Positions 25,633 through 34,257 of a stretch of 64,000 nt of DNA are shown here, piece after piece. Location: the NCBI RefSeq assembly GCF_042663225.1, contig NZ_JBHTAA010000005.1, positions 1,550,001 to 1,614,000 of the forward strand, in the 5' to 3' direction. A program made the position numbers and the translations under genes. Source of the stretch: Haloferax namakaokahaiae. GTDB taxonomy: Archaea > Halobacteriota > Halobacteria > Halobacteriales > Haloferacaceae. The stretch's first letter is position 1. Each line of letters opens with the position of its first letter. Under the pieces are notes generated by a model. The model saw only the letters and a list, made by a program, of their open reading frames with translations, did no database searches and was not told the origin of the DNA.

Positions 25633-26364
25633 ATGTTACGATACGACACGCGCGGCGACGCCAGTTGGCTCACGCTGGACCGACCCGAGAAGAGGAACGC
25701 CCTCCACCTCGACGGGTGGCGACAACTCCGCGACGGGCTCGACCGGGCGACAGACGAGTCTCGGGTCGCCGTCCTCACCGGCGTCGAAGACGTGTTCTGC
25801 GCCGGCGACGACATCGGACTCATCGAGCGAGCGGAGACTGCCGACGACGTCGAAACACTGACCGACTGCCTCTACGACGTGTTGTTCGGCATCGAGTCAC
25901 TGGAGGTTCCCGTCGTCGCCGCCGTCAACGGGCTCGCCTACGGCGGCGGGTGTGAACTCGTCGCCGCGTGCGACCTCGCCGTCGCCGTCGAGGACGCCAC
26001 GTTCGCGCTCCCCGAGACAACCATCGGCGCGTACCCACCCTACGCGGTCGAGCGCGTGGCCGAGACCGTTGGCAAGAAACGTCTCATGGAACTCGCGTTG
26101 ACTGGCGACCCAATCGACGCGGACCGGGCGGCCGCGTGGGGACTCGTGAACCGCGTCGTCGCGGACGACGAACTGGAGGAGACGGTCGGGGAGTTCGTCG
26201 AGTCCATCGCAACGTCGCCGCGGCGGGGGACTCGCTTGGCGAAGCAACAAGCAGCAGTCAGCGCGGCTACGCCGGGCACGCGCGAACGGATTCGCGGCGC
26301 GTTTCAGGAGGTTCGGGCCGACGACGAGTGCCGAGCGGCGACGCGGCGGTTCTTCGAGCGCTGA
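25633..26364 (+). CDS. Enoyl-CoA hydratase/isomerase family protein
   Basis: A 243-residue crotonase-fold protein. The oxyanion-hole segments are present: FCAGDDIGLIER (residues about 55-66) and NGLAYGGGCELVAACDLAVA (about 98-117). One of the hydratase glutamates is in the ALPETTIGAYPP segment. Crotonase members hydrate, isomerise or cleave CoA thioesters; this one may be a hydratase, but the family is hard to split. It stands alone after the MFS gene with a 78-bp gap, and no other beta-oxidation gene is nearby. Confidence 0.87.
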   Translation: MLRYDTRGDASWLTLDRPEKRNALHLDGWRQLRDGLDRATDESRVAVLTGVEDVFCAGDDIGLIERAETADDVETLTDCLYDVLFGIESLEVPVVAAVNGLAYGGGCELVAACDLAVAVEDATFALPETTIGAYPPYAVERVAETVGKKRLMELALTGDPIDADRAAAWGLVNRVVADDELEETVGEFVESIATSPRRGTRLAKQQAAVSAATPGTRERIRGAFQEVRADDECRAATRRFFER

Positions 26365-26453
26365 CTGAGTCGAAAGAACACGCTCATCCACACCTCTCTT
26401 CGACGGCCGAACCTTTTTGTACCGAGACGGGACCATCTCGCCGCATCATGTCA

Positions 26454-26507
26454 CACGACGGTCGAACAGCCCACGACGGTCGAACAGCCCACGACAGTCG
26501 AACAGCC
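26454..26507 (+). repeat. Three tandem 18-bp repeats
   Basis: CACGACGGTCGAACAGCC occurs at 26454-26471 and 26472-26489, and with one change at 26490-26507; a decayed fourth copy follows. They lie upstream of the DHH gene promoter. In one frame they fall in a 44-codon ORF (26448-26582) encoding HDGRTA repeats, which lacks other support. No spacers, so not CRISPR. Confidence 0.75.
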
Positions 26508-26569
26508 CACGACGACCAAGCAGTACACGTCGGTGACCGAGGGCACGAACCGCGCGAAAACAGCCAGTG

Positions 26570-26575
26570 TTTATC
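26570..26575 (+). promoter_or_regulatory. TATA-like box for the DHH gene
   Basis: TTTATC lies 27-32 bases before the ATG at 26602 and so supports that codon as the start rather than upstream GTG codons at 26533 or 26587. Confidence 0.5.
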
Positions 26576-26601
26576 TCGGTGACGACGTGAGTATCCAACA
26601 G

Positions 26602-28020
26602 ATGGACGGACCCGTTCCCGAACTCGCCGACCACGCCGAGGCGTGCGCGAATCGCCTCCGCGAGGCCGACAGCGTACTGCTCGCCTCGCACATCGACGCC
26701 GACGGCCTGACGAGCGCCGCCGTCGCTTCGAGCGCGCTCGAACGCGCCGAGATTCCGTTCGAGACGGTGTTCTGCCGCCAACTCGATGCCGACGCCGTGG
26801 CCGAGATTGCGGCGACCGACTACGAGACCGTTCTGTTCACGGACTTCGGGAGCGGCCAACTCGACATCATCGCCGAACACGAGGCCGCGGGCGATTTTAC
26901 CCCAGTTATCGCCGACCACCACAAACCGGCCGAGGGCGTCGAGACCGAACACCACCTGAACCCCCTCAGATTCGGTCTCAACGGCGCGACCGAGTTGTCG
27001 GGTGCGGGCGCGAGTTACGTCCTCGCGCGGGCGCTCGAACCGGAAGATGGCGACAACCGCGACCTCGCCGCACTCGCCGTCGTCGGCGCGGTCGGCGACA
27101 TGCAGGACTCCGACGGCGGGTTACACGGTGCCAACGCGGGCATCGTCGCCGAAGGCGTGGAGGCCGGCGTCGTCGAAGAGGGGACCGACCTCCTCATCTA
27201 CGGCCGGCAGACGCGGGCGCTCCCGAAACTCCTCCAGTACGCGACGGACGTTCGGATTCCCGGCATCTCGAACAACGAAGCGGGCGCAATCGAGTTTCTG
27301 ACCGAACTCGACATCGACTGCCGCGACGACGAGGGCGAGTGGAAACGCTGGGTGGACCTCACGAACGAGGAGCGACAGGGACTCGCCAGCGCGCTCATGC
27401 GCCGGGCCATCGCCAGCGGCGTCCCCGCCGCTCGAATCGACGACCTCGTCGGGACGACGTACGTGCTCACCCGCGAAGACGAAGGAACCGAACTCCGCGA
27501 CGTGAGCGAGTTTTCGACACTGCTCAACGCGACTGCCCGCTACGACCGCGCGGACGTCGGTCTCGCGGTCTGTCTCGGCGACCGTGACCGCGCACTCGAC
27601 CGCGCTCGCAGACTCCTCAAGAACCACCGGATGAACCTCTCGAACGGGTTGCAATGGGTGAAAGAACACGGCGTGAAGGTCGAAGACAACCTCCAGTGGT
27701 TCGACGCGGGCGACGAGATACGAGAGACCATCGTCGGCATCGTCGCGGGGATGGCCGTCGGCACGAACGCGACGCGAAACGGCATGCCCGTGCTCGCGTT
27801 CGCCGAGAACGAGGACGGCGACGTGAAGGTCTCTTCCCGCGGGTCCTACGTGATGGTCAGAAACGGTCTCGACCTCTCGGCAGTCATGCGAGCGGCCTCG
27901 CGCGCGGTCGGCGGCGACGGCGGCGGCCACGACGTCGCCGCGGGCGCGACGATTCCGAAGGGCACGGTCGAAGCGTTCATCGCCGAAGCCGACCGAATCG
28001 TCGGCGAGCAGTTAGCCTAG
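26602..28020 (+). CDS. DHH-family phosphoesterase, RecJ/GAN-like single-strand exonuclease
   Basis: A 472-residue DHH/DHHA1 protein. Motifs in order: SHIDADGLTSAA (about 28-39), the second Asp site TDFGSGQLD (about 82-90), the DHH box VIADHHKPAEG (about 102-112), VGAVGDMQD (about 158-166) and the C-terminal DHHA1 signature GGDGGGHDVAAGA. Archaeal relatives (RecJ-like, GAN) degrade single-stranded nucleic acid, and GAN binds the GINS replication complex. A role in DNA repair or replication is therefore likely, but binding to GINS cannot be seen here. It converges with ppk2, sharing 4 bases at the stops. Confidence 0.85.
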   Translation: MDGPVPELADHAEACANRLREADSVLLASHIDADGLTSAAVASSALERAEIPFETVFCRQLDADAVAEIAATDYETVLFTDFGSGQLDIIAEHEAAGDFTPVIADHHKPAEGVETEHHLNPLRFGLNGATELSGAGASYVLARALEPEDGDNRDLAALAVVGAVGDMQDSDGGLHGANAGIVAEGVEAGVVEEGTDLLIYGRQTRALPKLLQYATDVRIPGISNNEAGAIEFLTELDIDCRDDEGEWKRWVDLTNEERQGLASALMRRAIASGVPAARIDDLVGTTYVLTREDEGTELRDVSEFSTLLNATARYDRADVGLAVCLGDRDRALDRARRLLKNHRMNLSNGLQWVKEHGVKVEDNLQWFDAGDEIRETIVGIVAGMAVGTNATRNGMPVLAFAENEDGDVKVSSRGSYVMVRNGLDLSAVMRAASRAVGGDGGGHDVAAGATIPKGTVEAFIAEADRIVGEQLA

Positions 28021-28847
28021 GTATCGACGGGATTCGACCCGAACCGTGCGGGAACCCAGTGTTGCGAGTCGATTGGCGGGCGTTCGTACGCCGAGTCGTT
28101 CTCGCGCGGTGGCAACTCGATTGGTCCGGGCGTCAGGTCGCCGTAGTCGATTTGATTTAGCAAGTGCGAGATGCAGTTGAGTCGTGCGTGTCGTTTCACG
28201 TCGGCGTGGACGACGTTCCACGGCGCTTCCTCGATGTCCGTGTGTTCGAACATCGTGTCTTTGGCCTCGGAGTACTCGTCCCACCGAGCGCGCGCTTCGA
28301 GGTCCATCGGACTGAGTTTCCAGCGTCGCTTCGGGTCCTTGTTCCGCTTCTGGAAGCGTCGCTCCTGTTCTTCGTCGCTGATGGAGAACCAGTACTTGAT
28401 GAGGACGATACCGGAGCGAACCAGCATACGCTCGAACTCTGGGCAGGTCCGCAGGAACTCTTCGTACTCCTCGTCCGTACAGAATCCCATCACGCGCTCG
28501 ACGCCGGCGCGGTTGTACCAACTCCGGTCGAACAGCACCATCTCGCCCTCGGTGGGGAGGTGTTCGACGTAGCGCTGGAAGTACCACTGGCCCTGTTCGC
28601 GCTCTGTCGGTTTGCCGAGTGCGACGACGCGGACGACCCGCGGGTTGAGTCGGCGGGTGATGCGCTTGATGACGCCACCTTTCCCGGCGGCGTCGCGGCC
28701 TTCGAAGACGACGCAGACGCGAAGTCCCTCCTCTTTAATCCAGTACTGGAGTTTGACCAGTTCTTCTTGCAGGTCTGCCAGTTCGTTCTTGTAGCGTTTC
28801 TTCTTCAGGACGCCTTTCTTGTTGTACTGACCATCCGAACTCGTCAT
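28017..28847 (-). CDS. ppk2: Polyphosphate kinase 2 family protein
   Basis: A 276-residue PPK2 enzyme. The P-loop GRDAAGKGG spans 50-58, and the lid-type motif FDRSWYNRAGVERVMGF lies at 106-122. PPK2 enzymes transfer phosphate between polyphosphate and nucleoside mono- or diphosphates, usually making GTP or ATP from polyphosphate. Length fits the one-domain class. The N terminus (GVLKKKRYKNELADLQEELV) is basic, typical of the family. It converges on the DHH gene; the stop codons share the palindrome CTAG. Confidence 0.92.
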   Translation of the reverse strand: MTSSDGQYNKKGVLKKKRYKNELADLQEELVKLQYWIKEEGLRVCVVFEGRDAAGKGGVIKRITRRLNPRVVRVVALGKPTEREQGQWYFQRYVEHLPTEGEMVLFDRSWYNRAGVERVMGFCTDEEYEEFLRTCPEFERMLVRSGIVLIKYWFSISDEEQERRFQKRNKDPKRRWKLSPMDLEARARWDEYSEAKDTMFEHTDIEEAPWNVVHADVKRHARLNCISHLLNQIDYGDLTPGPIELPPRENDSAYERPPIDSQHWVPARFGSNPVDT

Positions 28848-28944
28848 GCGCTATACACGTGCTGTGTGAACAAATACCAAGCGTGCGGAGAGGAGAGAAA
28901 CCGATCGGCATCTGGTAGCCACGCGCGAACGGCGGCGGAGGCGT

Positions 28945-29277
28945 TCAGTCGTCGCCCATCCACTTCTCGCCCCACACCAACAGTTCGTCGAACACCGAGA
29001 GCAACTCGTCGCCTTGCTGTGTCAGCGAGTAGTAGACCGCGACTGGACTGTCTTCTTCGACGCGCCGGTGGACGTAGCCTTTCTCTTCGAGGTCACCGAG
29101 GACGCGAGAAAGCGTCTGTGAGTTCGCACCCGTCGCTCGCTTCAGTTCGTTGAACCGGAGGTCGCCCTCCCGGAGGACGTGGATGACGATGAGTCGCCAC
29201 CGCGACCCAATCTGTTCGAGCGTCTTGATGACAGGGCAACTGCCGTACTTCTCTTCGAGATTTTCAGACGATGACAT
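28945..29277 (-). CDS. HxlR-family winged helix-turn-helix regulator
   Basis: A 110-residue HxlR protein: CPVIKTLEQIGSRWRLIVIHVL at the N terminus, then the winged helix with the recognition helix ANSQTLSRVLGDLEEKGYVH. The conserved Cys at residue 14 (GSCPV) could be a redox switch as in YodB/HypR relatives. It is divergent from an NAD(P)-binding reductase gene, the classic layout of HxlR regulator and target. The TACCAGGTA palindrome at 29333-29341 in the shared gap is a possible operator. Confidence 0.9.
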   Translation of the reverse strand: MSSSENLEEKYGSCPVIKTLEQIGSRWRLIVIHVLREGDLRFNELKRATGANSQTLSRVLGDLEEKGYVHRRVEEDSPVAVYYSLTQQGDELLSVFDELLVWGEKWMGDD

Positions 29278-29406
29278 CGGTGTGACTTGGTCACTCAGAC
29301 GTTCGCTGAGCTATTTAGTGGTCACGTCCGAGTACCAGGTATGATGGTGTGACCACGTTCGGTGGCTCACACACCACCGAATCGGACGGCACCCATCACT
29401 CACACA

Positions 29407-30045
29407 ATGGACGTACTACTACTCGGAGCGAGCGGACGAATCGGCCAGCGAATCACGACCGAACTCTTGGACCGCGGGCACAGCGTGGCGGGCGTCTCCC
29501 GAAGCGGCGACTTCGAGGGTCATCCCGGGGACGACTTCGTCGCCGTCGCGGGCGATGCGACGAACTCCGGCGATATCGCACGCCTCGCGGCGGACCACGA
29601 CGCAGTCGCGTCTGCACTCGGTCCGAGTGGAGACGAATCAGCGGACGTGCTCCCGAAGATGCTCGACGCCGTCGTCGAGGGAATGCGCCGTGCATCAGTC
29701 GAACGCCTCGTCTGGACCGGCGGGGCGGGCATCCTGAACGTCGGCCCGAACACGCGCCTCATCGACTCCGACGACTTCCCGGAGGAGTGGAAACCCGTCG
29801 CCAGCGCGGCTATCGACGCGTACGAACGCCTCGAAGACGCGGACGACCTGCGGTGGACGTATCTCGCCCCTGCCGCGCTCATCGAACCCGGCGAGCGCAC
29901 TGGCGACTACCGAACCGCAGTCGGCGAACTCGTGGCGGACGACGACGGCGAGAGCTACATCTCGATGGAAGACTTCGCAGTCGCGTTCGTGGACGAACTG
30001 GAATCCAGCGAGGGAGTTCACGAAAAGCTCGGCGTCGGGTACTGA
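29407..30045 (+). CDS. NAD(P)H-binding SDR-like oxidoreductase
   Basis: A 212-residue atypical SDR of the NmrA-like type. The dinucleotide motif is LLGASGRIGQRI at about residues 5-16. Substrate and reaction are unknown; members include flavin and quinone reductases and sensor proteins. It is divergent from the HxlR regulator and likely its target. The start at 29407 gives the Rossmann strand (MDVLLLGASG); an upstream in-frame ATG at 29362 is not supported by similarity. Confidence 0.82.
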   Translation: MDVLLLGASGRIGQRITTELLDRGHSVAGVSRSGDFEGHPGDDFVAVAGDATNSGDIARLAADHDAVASALGPSGDESADVLPKMLDAVVEGMRRASVERLVWTGGAGILNVGPNTRLIDSDDFPEEWKPVASAAIDAYERLEDADDLRWTYLAPAALIEPGERTGDYRTAVGELVADDDGESYISMEDFAVAFVDELESSEGVHEKLGVGY

Positions 30046-30243
30046 ATACGTTCCTCCATCGCGCTCGTTCACTCGGAGTTCTCCATTCTGTATAGCAACA
30101 TTCGATTTATTCACTGTCGGCTGAGTTCTGTGCGTGGCTAAAATTCCGACGAATGCGGTCTCAAATCACCCACATCCCGCGAAATCCTCTTATTCCATGC
30201 TGGTGTATCACACGGTACTGGCCACACGGTCAGGGGGATGACG

Positions 30244-30459
30244 ATGGCAACTGCGAGATCAAACAAATACGACTACCCAGTCGGCTACGAGCCGATGATA
30301 GAGACGGAGACACTCGAACTCGACCGGCGAACCGTGAGGCGACTCGATTCGCTGCTCGAACCGGGCGAGACGTACGAAGAACTCATCAACGAACTCGTGT
30401 CGATTCACGTCGCAAGCGAACTCAACTCTGTTCGCACCGACAGCCCACTCATCGAGTGA
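30244..30459 (+). CDS. Small antitoxin-like protein (DUF7557-like)
   Basis: A 71-residue protein. The C-terminal half, LELDRRTVRRLDSLLEPGET and then YEELINELVSIH, is typical of ribbon-helix-helix or VapB-like antitoxin DNA-binding domains. A GGGGG sequence ends 6 bases before the ATG at 30244, acting as a likely ribosome site, so this start is preferred over the ATG at 30238. No toxin gene lies next to it. I recall similar haloarchaeal proteins as DUF7557. Function unknown. Confidence 0.65.
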   Translation: MATARSNKYDYPVGYEPMIETETLELDRRTVRRLDSLLEPGETYEELINELVSIHVASELNSVRTDSPLIE

Positions 30460-30532
30460 GCACACACTCCCACTTTTCGGCCATCTCACAGCCTGTAGCG
30501 GCAGAGCTCGATTGTCATCTCGATTCGAGACA

Positions 30533-30558
30533 TAAATTGAATACTGCGATATAGAAAT
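30533..30558 (+). repeat. Intergenic sequence repeat, copy 1
   Basis: TAAATTGAATACTGCGATAT and its following AGAAAT match a second intergenic site at 34343-34368 in 18 of the first 20 bases. It lies about 70-95 bases before the DUF5783-like gene. Nothing else in this gap is recognised as a gene. Confidence 0.45.
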
Positions 30559-30627
30559 GGACCTGTACGGCCACGACCCCACCGGCCAATCGTCCGATTT
30601 TTTGCTGGCACCGGGAAATCACTCTGT

Positions 30628-30945
30628 ATGGCCGATTTCGACCCGGAGAAGTTCGAGGACAAGTACGTCCACTACTTCCCGCAACTCCAGCGTTCGTACA
30701 AGAACGCGTTCAACACGATGAACGACGAGTTCGACTCGACGCTCATCCACGGTATCGACCAGCAGATTCTGAACGAGTCCGAACCGTTCTACGAGGACGG
30801 CGACTTCTACGTCGAACTGCCCGAGAACCCGCACGAGCGTTTGACCGCGGTCGCCATCGACGACGACGAGTTGGACGAGGTGCTCGACCGCTACGTCGAA
30901 GAGATCGTCGGTCAACTGCGTCGGACGTTCGGCGTGGAAGCCTGA
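30628..30945 (+). CDS. DUF5783-like protein
   Basis: A 105-residue soluble acidic protein beginning MADFDPEKFEDKYVHYFPQL. It has alternating helical segments and a C-terminal EIVGQLRRTFGVEA. I recall a haloarchaeal family DUF5783 with this sequence. There is no metal, nucleotide or membrane motif. It precedes the NifU-domain gene by 44 bp; both may be read together, though each gap has TATA-like AT-rich bases. Function unknown. Confidence 0.72.
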   Translation: MADFDPEKFEDKYVHYFPQLQRSYKNAFNTMNDEFDSTLIHGIDQQILNESEPFYEDGDFYVELPENPHERLTAVAIDDDELDEVLDRYVEEIVGQLRRTFGVEA

Positions 30946-30989
30946 CATCGAACCAAAGGCCTAAGCCCACTCGACCCAAATTCGCGCCC

Positions 30990-31361
30990 ATGAGCACGGA
31001 GACGCAGGACGGCGAAGACGACCTCAAAGAGCGTGTCGTAAACTTCCTCCGCCGCAACTTCCCGCAGATTCAGATGCACGGTGGCAGTGCCGCCATCCGC
31101 GACCTCGACCGCGAGAGCGGCGAAGTCACCATCCTCCTCGGTGGCGCCTGTTCCGGGTGTGGCATCTCGCCGATGACCATCCAGGCAATCAAGACCCGCA
31201 TGGTCAAGGAGATTCCCGAAATCAACGAAGTCCACGCCGAGACCGGCATGGGCGGCGGCGACATGGGTGGCGCGAGCCGCGGCGGCGACGTGAGCCCGTC
31301 GTTCCCCGGTGAGACGAGTTCGGGCGGCGAGAGCGACGAAGGCCCACAGGCCCCGTTCTAA
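30990..31361 (+). CDS. NifU-like C-terminal-domain protein
   Basis: A 123-residue protein made of one NifU C-terminal (Nfu) domain plus a flexible Gly/Ser-rich tail. The CxxC is seen in GGACSGCGISPMTIQAIKTR (about residues 51-70), where Nfu proteins hold a transient 4Fe-4S cluster to pass on to targets. Residues 10-50 supply the usual helix and beta strands (VVNFLRRNFPQIQMHGGS). The tail from about residue 85 (GMGGGDMGGASRGGD) is disordered. It may act in iron-sulfur cluster delivery. Confidence 0.88.
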   Translation: MSTETQDGEDDLKERVVNFLRRNFPQIQMHGGSAAIRDLDRESGEVTILLGGACSGCGISPMTIQAIKTRMVKEIPEINEVHAETGMGGGDMGGASRGGDVSPSFPGETSSGGESDEGPQAPF

Positions 31362-31454
31362 GGGACGCCGTGAGGGTCGATTCGCCCACGCGAGCCCGTC
31401 TTTCACGAACGCGAGAACACCGCTTTTATCGACCCCTACCGTACACAGACAGGT

Positions 31455-32996
31455 ATGACCGCCCAGTCGCCCGAAAACGTCCTCTTCGTCGTCATGGACA
31501 CGGTCCGAAAGGACCACCTCACGCCGTACGGCTACGACCGCCCGACGACGCCGGGACTCGCCGAGTTCGCCGAGGAGGCGACGGTCTTCGAGCAGGCAGT
31601 CGCTCCCGCGCCGTGGACGCTCCCCGTTCACGCCTCGCTCTTTACCGGTATGTACCCGAGTCAACACGGTGCCGACCAAGAACGGCCCTACCTCGAAGGG
31701 GCGACGACGCTCGCCCAGACACTCTCCGCGGCCGGATACGACACCGCCTGTTACTCCTCGAACGCGTGGATTACGCCTTACACGCACCTGACCGACGGCT
31801 TCGACGACCAGGACAACTTCTTCGAGGTCATGCCCGGCGACTTCCTCTCGGGTCCGTTGGCCAAGGCCTGGAAGACGATGAACGACAACCAGACCCTCCG
31901 GGCGCTCGCCGACAAACTCGTCAGCCTCGGCAACACCGCCCACGAATACCTCGCCGGCGGCGAGGGTGCCGACTCGAAGACCCCCGCGGTCATCGACCAC
32001 ACCATCGATTTCATCGACGAGTCGGGCAAGTCGTTCGCCTTCATCAACCTGATGGACGCACACCTCCCGTACCATCCACCAAAGAAGTTCGCCGAACAGT
32101 TCGCACCCGGCGTGGATTCGACCGAGGTGTGCCAGAACTCCAAGGAGTACAACTCCGGTGCCTACGAAATCGACGACGACGAGTGGGAGGACATCCGCGG
32201 CCTCTACGACGCCGAAATCGCACACATCGACGCCCAGCTCACCCGACTGTTCGACCACCTGAAAGCGACCGACCAGTGGGACGACACCATGGTCGTGGTC
32301 TGCGCCGACCACGGCGAACTCCACGGCGAACACGGTCTCTACGGCCACGAATTCTGCCTCTACGACCCGCTCATCAACGTCCCACTGCTGGTCAAACACC
32401 CCAAGCTCGATGGCGGCCGACGCGAGGACCAGGTCGAACTCGTTGACCTGTATCACACCGTCCTCGACGCCCTCGACGTGGAGGGCGGCACCCCGGCGTC
32501 GCCCGGCGACAACGTCGTCGCGCTCGACCGAACGCGTTCGCTCCTCTCGGACTCTTACCGCGAGTTCGCCGACGTGACCGACGGCGACCCCGGCCAGCGA
32601 CTGGATGGAAAATACGCATTCGTCGAATACTCGCGTCCCGTGGTCGAACTCAAGCAGTTAGAAGAGAAGGCGGCCAAGGCGAACATCGTCATTCCCGAGG
32701 ATTCGCGGTTCTACTCGCGGATGCGTTCGGCACGTCGCCCAGACGCGAAGTACACGCGTATCGACCGCATCGCCGACGAGGCCTACCTGCTCGATAGCGA
32801 CCCCGGAGAACAGGAGAACCTCGCCGACTCGGACGACGAACGAATCGCCGAGGTCGAATCGGCGCTCTCGGAGTTCGAATCGGCAGTCGGCGGCGCGTGG
32901 ACCGACGCGCTCGGCACCGACGTGTCGGACGACTCGGTCGAACAGATGGACGAAGAGGCCCAAGCGCGACTCCGCGATTTGGGCTATCTCGAATAA
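31455..32996 (+). CDS. Sulfatase-like alkaline-phosphatase-fold hydrolase
   Basis: A 513-residue protein of the sulfatase fold. Metal-binding segments are VVMDTVRKDHLTPYGYDRPTTP at the N terminus and VCADHGELHGEHGLYGHEFC in the middle. At the nucleophile site the sequence is PWTLPVHASLFTG (residues 53-65). The Cys or Ser needed for formylglycine is absent; Thr55 would be the nucleophile, as in phosphoglycerol transferases. The substrate is therefore uncertain: phosphate or sulfate ester. No signal peptide is seen, so it acts in the cytosol. A TTTTAT box lies 26-31 bases upstream. Confidence 0.85.
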   Translation: MTAQSPENVLFVVMDTVRKDHLTPYGYDRPTTPGLAEFAEEATVFEQAVAPAPWTLPVHASLFTGMYPSQHGADQERPYLEGATTLAQTLSAAGYDTACYSSNAWITPYTHLTDGFDDQDNFFEVMPGDFLSGPLAKAWKTMNDNQTLRALADKLVSLGNTAHEYLAGGEGADSKTPAVIDHTIDFIDESGKSFAFINLMDAHLPYHPPKKFAEQFAPGVDSTEVCQNSKEYNSGAYEIDDDEWEDIRGLYDAEIAHIDAQLTRLFDHLKATDQWDDTMVVVCADHGELHGEHGLYGHEFCLYDPLINVPLLVKHPKLDGGRREDQVELVDLYHTVLDALDVEGGTPASPGDNVVALDRTRSLLSDSYREFADVTDGDPGQRLDGKYAFVEYSRPVVELKQLEEKAAKANIVIPEDSRFYSRMRSARRPDAKYTRIDRIADEAYLLDSDPGEQENLADSDDERIAEVESALSEFESAVGGAWTDALGTDVSDDSVEQMDEEAQARLRDLGYLE

Positions 32997-33030
32997 CTCT
33001 CGACGGCTCTCCGTTCTGTTCTTCGTCTCT

Positions 33031-33927
33031 TTATCGAAGCCCCACACCCCGCTCCCACGCCCGCAACAGCCCTGCAAGCAGTGCGTTCGTCGGCACCGCG
33101 AGGTCGTAGTTCGCAGCGTATTCGACCACCGCACCGTTGATGAAATCCACTTCAGTTCGCTTTCTGCCCTCGATATCCTGCAACATCGACGAGCGATTCG
33201 CGGCCGTCTTGTCGATGACGCGGTCGATTGCCTCCCGAGCGACGCGGTTCGGCAGGCGAACCCCCTCTAGTCGGGCGACGCGGGCGGTCTCTCGGGCGGC
33301 GCGATGGGCAATCGTACTGGCGTCACCCGACCCGAGTGCGCCGTTTTCGACGCGTGCGAGTGCGGTGACGGCGTTGATACCCGCGTTGACCGCGAGTTTC
33401 TCCCAGCGACGGCGGGGCATGTCGGTGGCGACGAGCGTGTTGACGTTCGCGTCACGGAACGCCTTGCCGACGCGTTCTGCGAGCGGGTCGGTCCCGCCGT
33501 CGAGTGCGCCGAGGACGACGCGGCCGATACCGGTACATTCCACGCGGGCGGATTCGACGAGTCGAGCGCCGTAGGTGGCGGTCCCGGCGAGGACGGGAAC
33601 GTCGAGTCGGCCGGCGAGACGCTCTTCGGTCAGGCCGTTCTGGAGCGAGAGCACACAGCCGATATCGCACTGCGCGAGTGCATCTGCGGCCGATTCGGTG
33701 TCGAACGATTTCACCGTCAGGACCGCGAGGTCGGCAGTGTGGCCGGTTTCGGCCGTCGTCGCCCGCGGGGTGGCGTACGCCGAGTGAGCGCCGACGATGT
33801 CCAAACCGCGGGCTTCGACCTGCGAGACGTGGGGGTCGCGGCCGACGAGCGTCACGTCGTGGATGGGAGAGAGAAGGCCGCCGACGAGAGTACCGAGACT
33901 GCCGGCACCGAAGACGAGGATACGCAT
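33031..33927 (-). CDS. panE: Ketopantoate reductase
   Basis: A 298-residue 2-dehydropantoate 2-reductase. The NADPH-binding GAGSLGTLVGG is at residues 7-17, the catalytic Lys appears in RRRWEKLAVNAGINAVTAL (about 168-186) and the substrate-binding C-terminal segment TEVDFINGAVVEYAANYDL is intact. It reduces ketopantoate to pantoate for coenzyme A. A poly-T box on the minus strand upstream (around 33948) fits a promoter. The gene converges with the sulfatase and runs away from the window's other CoA genes; none are adjacent. Confidence 0.92.
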   Translation of the reverse strand: MRILVFGAGSLGTLVGGLLSPIHDVTLVGRDPHVSQVEARGLDIVGAHSAYATPRATTAETGHTADLAVLTVKSFDTESAADALAQCDIGCVLSLQNGLTEERLAGRLDVPVLAGTATYGARLVESARVECTGIGRVVLGALDGGTDPLAERVGKAFRDANVNTLVATDMPRRRWEKLAVNAGINAVTALARVENGALGSGDASTIAHRAARETARVARLEGVRLPNRVAREAIDRVIDKTAANRSSMLQDIEGRKRTEVDFINGAVVEYAANYDLAVPTNALLAGLLRAWERGVGLR

Positions 33928-33969
33928 AGGTGTGGGTCGATTGCAGGCGATAAAAAGCGGGGTGACCGA

Positions 33970-34257
33970 TTAGTCTTCGGTCCAGTAGTAGAGTTGCTCT
34001 TTCTCCGCGCCGCAGTTGGGGCAGGTGTCGGGCATCTCCTCGATATCGCCCATCTCGCCGCAGTTCGAACACCGCCACATCAACTCCGCCTCGCCGAACT
34101 CGTGACCGGCCCGCTCGTGTTCGACGGAGAGTCCGGCGAGTCCCTCGCGCGTGGTGACGTAGAAACCGTCCTCGTCGAAGCCGCGGATGTGACCGAGTTC
34201 GGTCCCGTCCTGTGCGTACACAGCCATACCGATCGTCGCCCGTGTCTCGTCAGCCAT
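33970..34257 (-). CDS. Rubredoxin-like zinc-ribbon protein (DUF7130-like)
   Basis: A 95-residue two-part protein. Residues 1-55 look like a PRC-barrel-type beta domain (GMAVYAQDGTELGHIRGFDE). Residues 62-90 hold a rubredoxin-like ribbon with CSNCG and CPNCG, four cysteines for zinc or iron. I recall haloarchaeal annotation as DUF7130, rubredoxin-like. It precedes panE by 42 bp on the same strand and could be co-transcribed. It may act in electron transfer or as a structural zinc protein; function is not shown. Confidence 0.78.
   Translation of the reverse strand: MADETRATIGMAVYAQDGTELGHIRGFDEDGFYVTTREGLAGLSVEHERAGHEFGEAELMWRCSNCGEMGDIEEMPDTCPNCGAEKEQLYYWTED

Noticed and set aside
26454..26507. 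CRISPR-like short repeats
   Set aside because: Units are directly adjacent with no spacers and only 18 bp long; no cas genes in the window.
29333..29341. TACCAGGTA palindrome as certain HxlR operator
   Set aside because: Only 4-bp arms and no second copy; mentioned in the gene entry but not strong enough as its own feature.
30912..32456. Minus-strand ORF of 514 codons across DUF5783, NifU and sulfatase genes
   Set aside because: It spans three plus-strand genes with clear families and has no recognisable domain.
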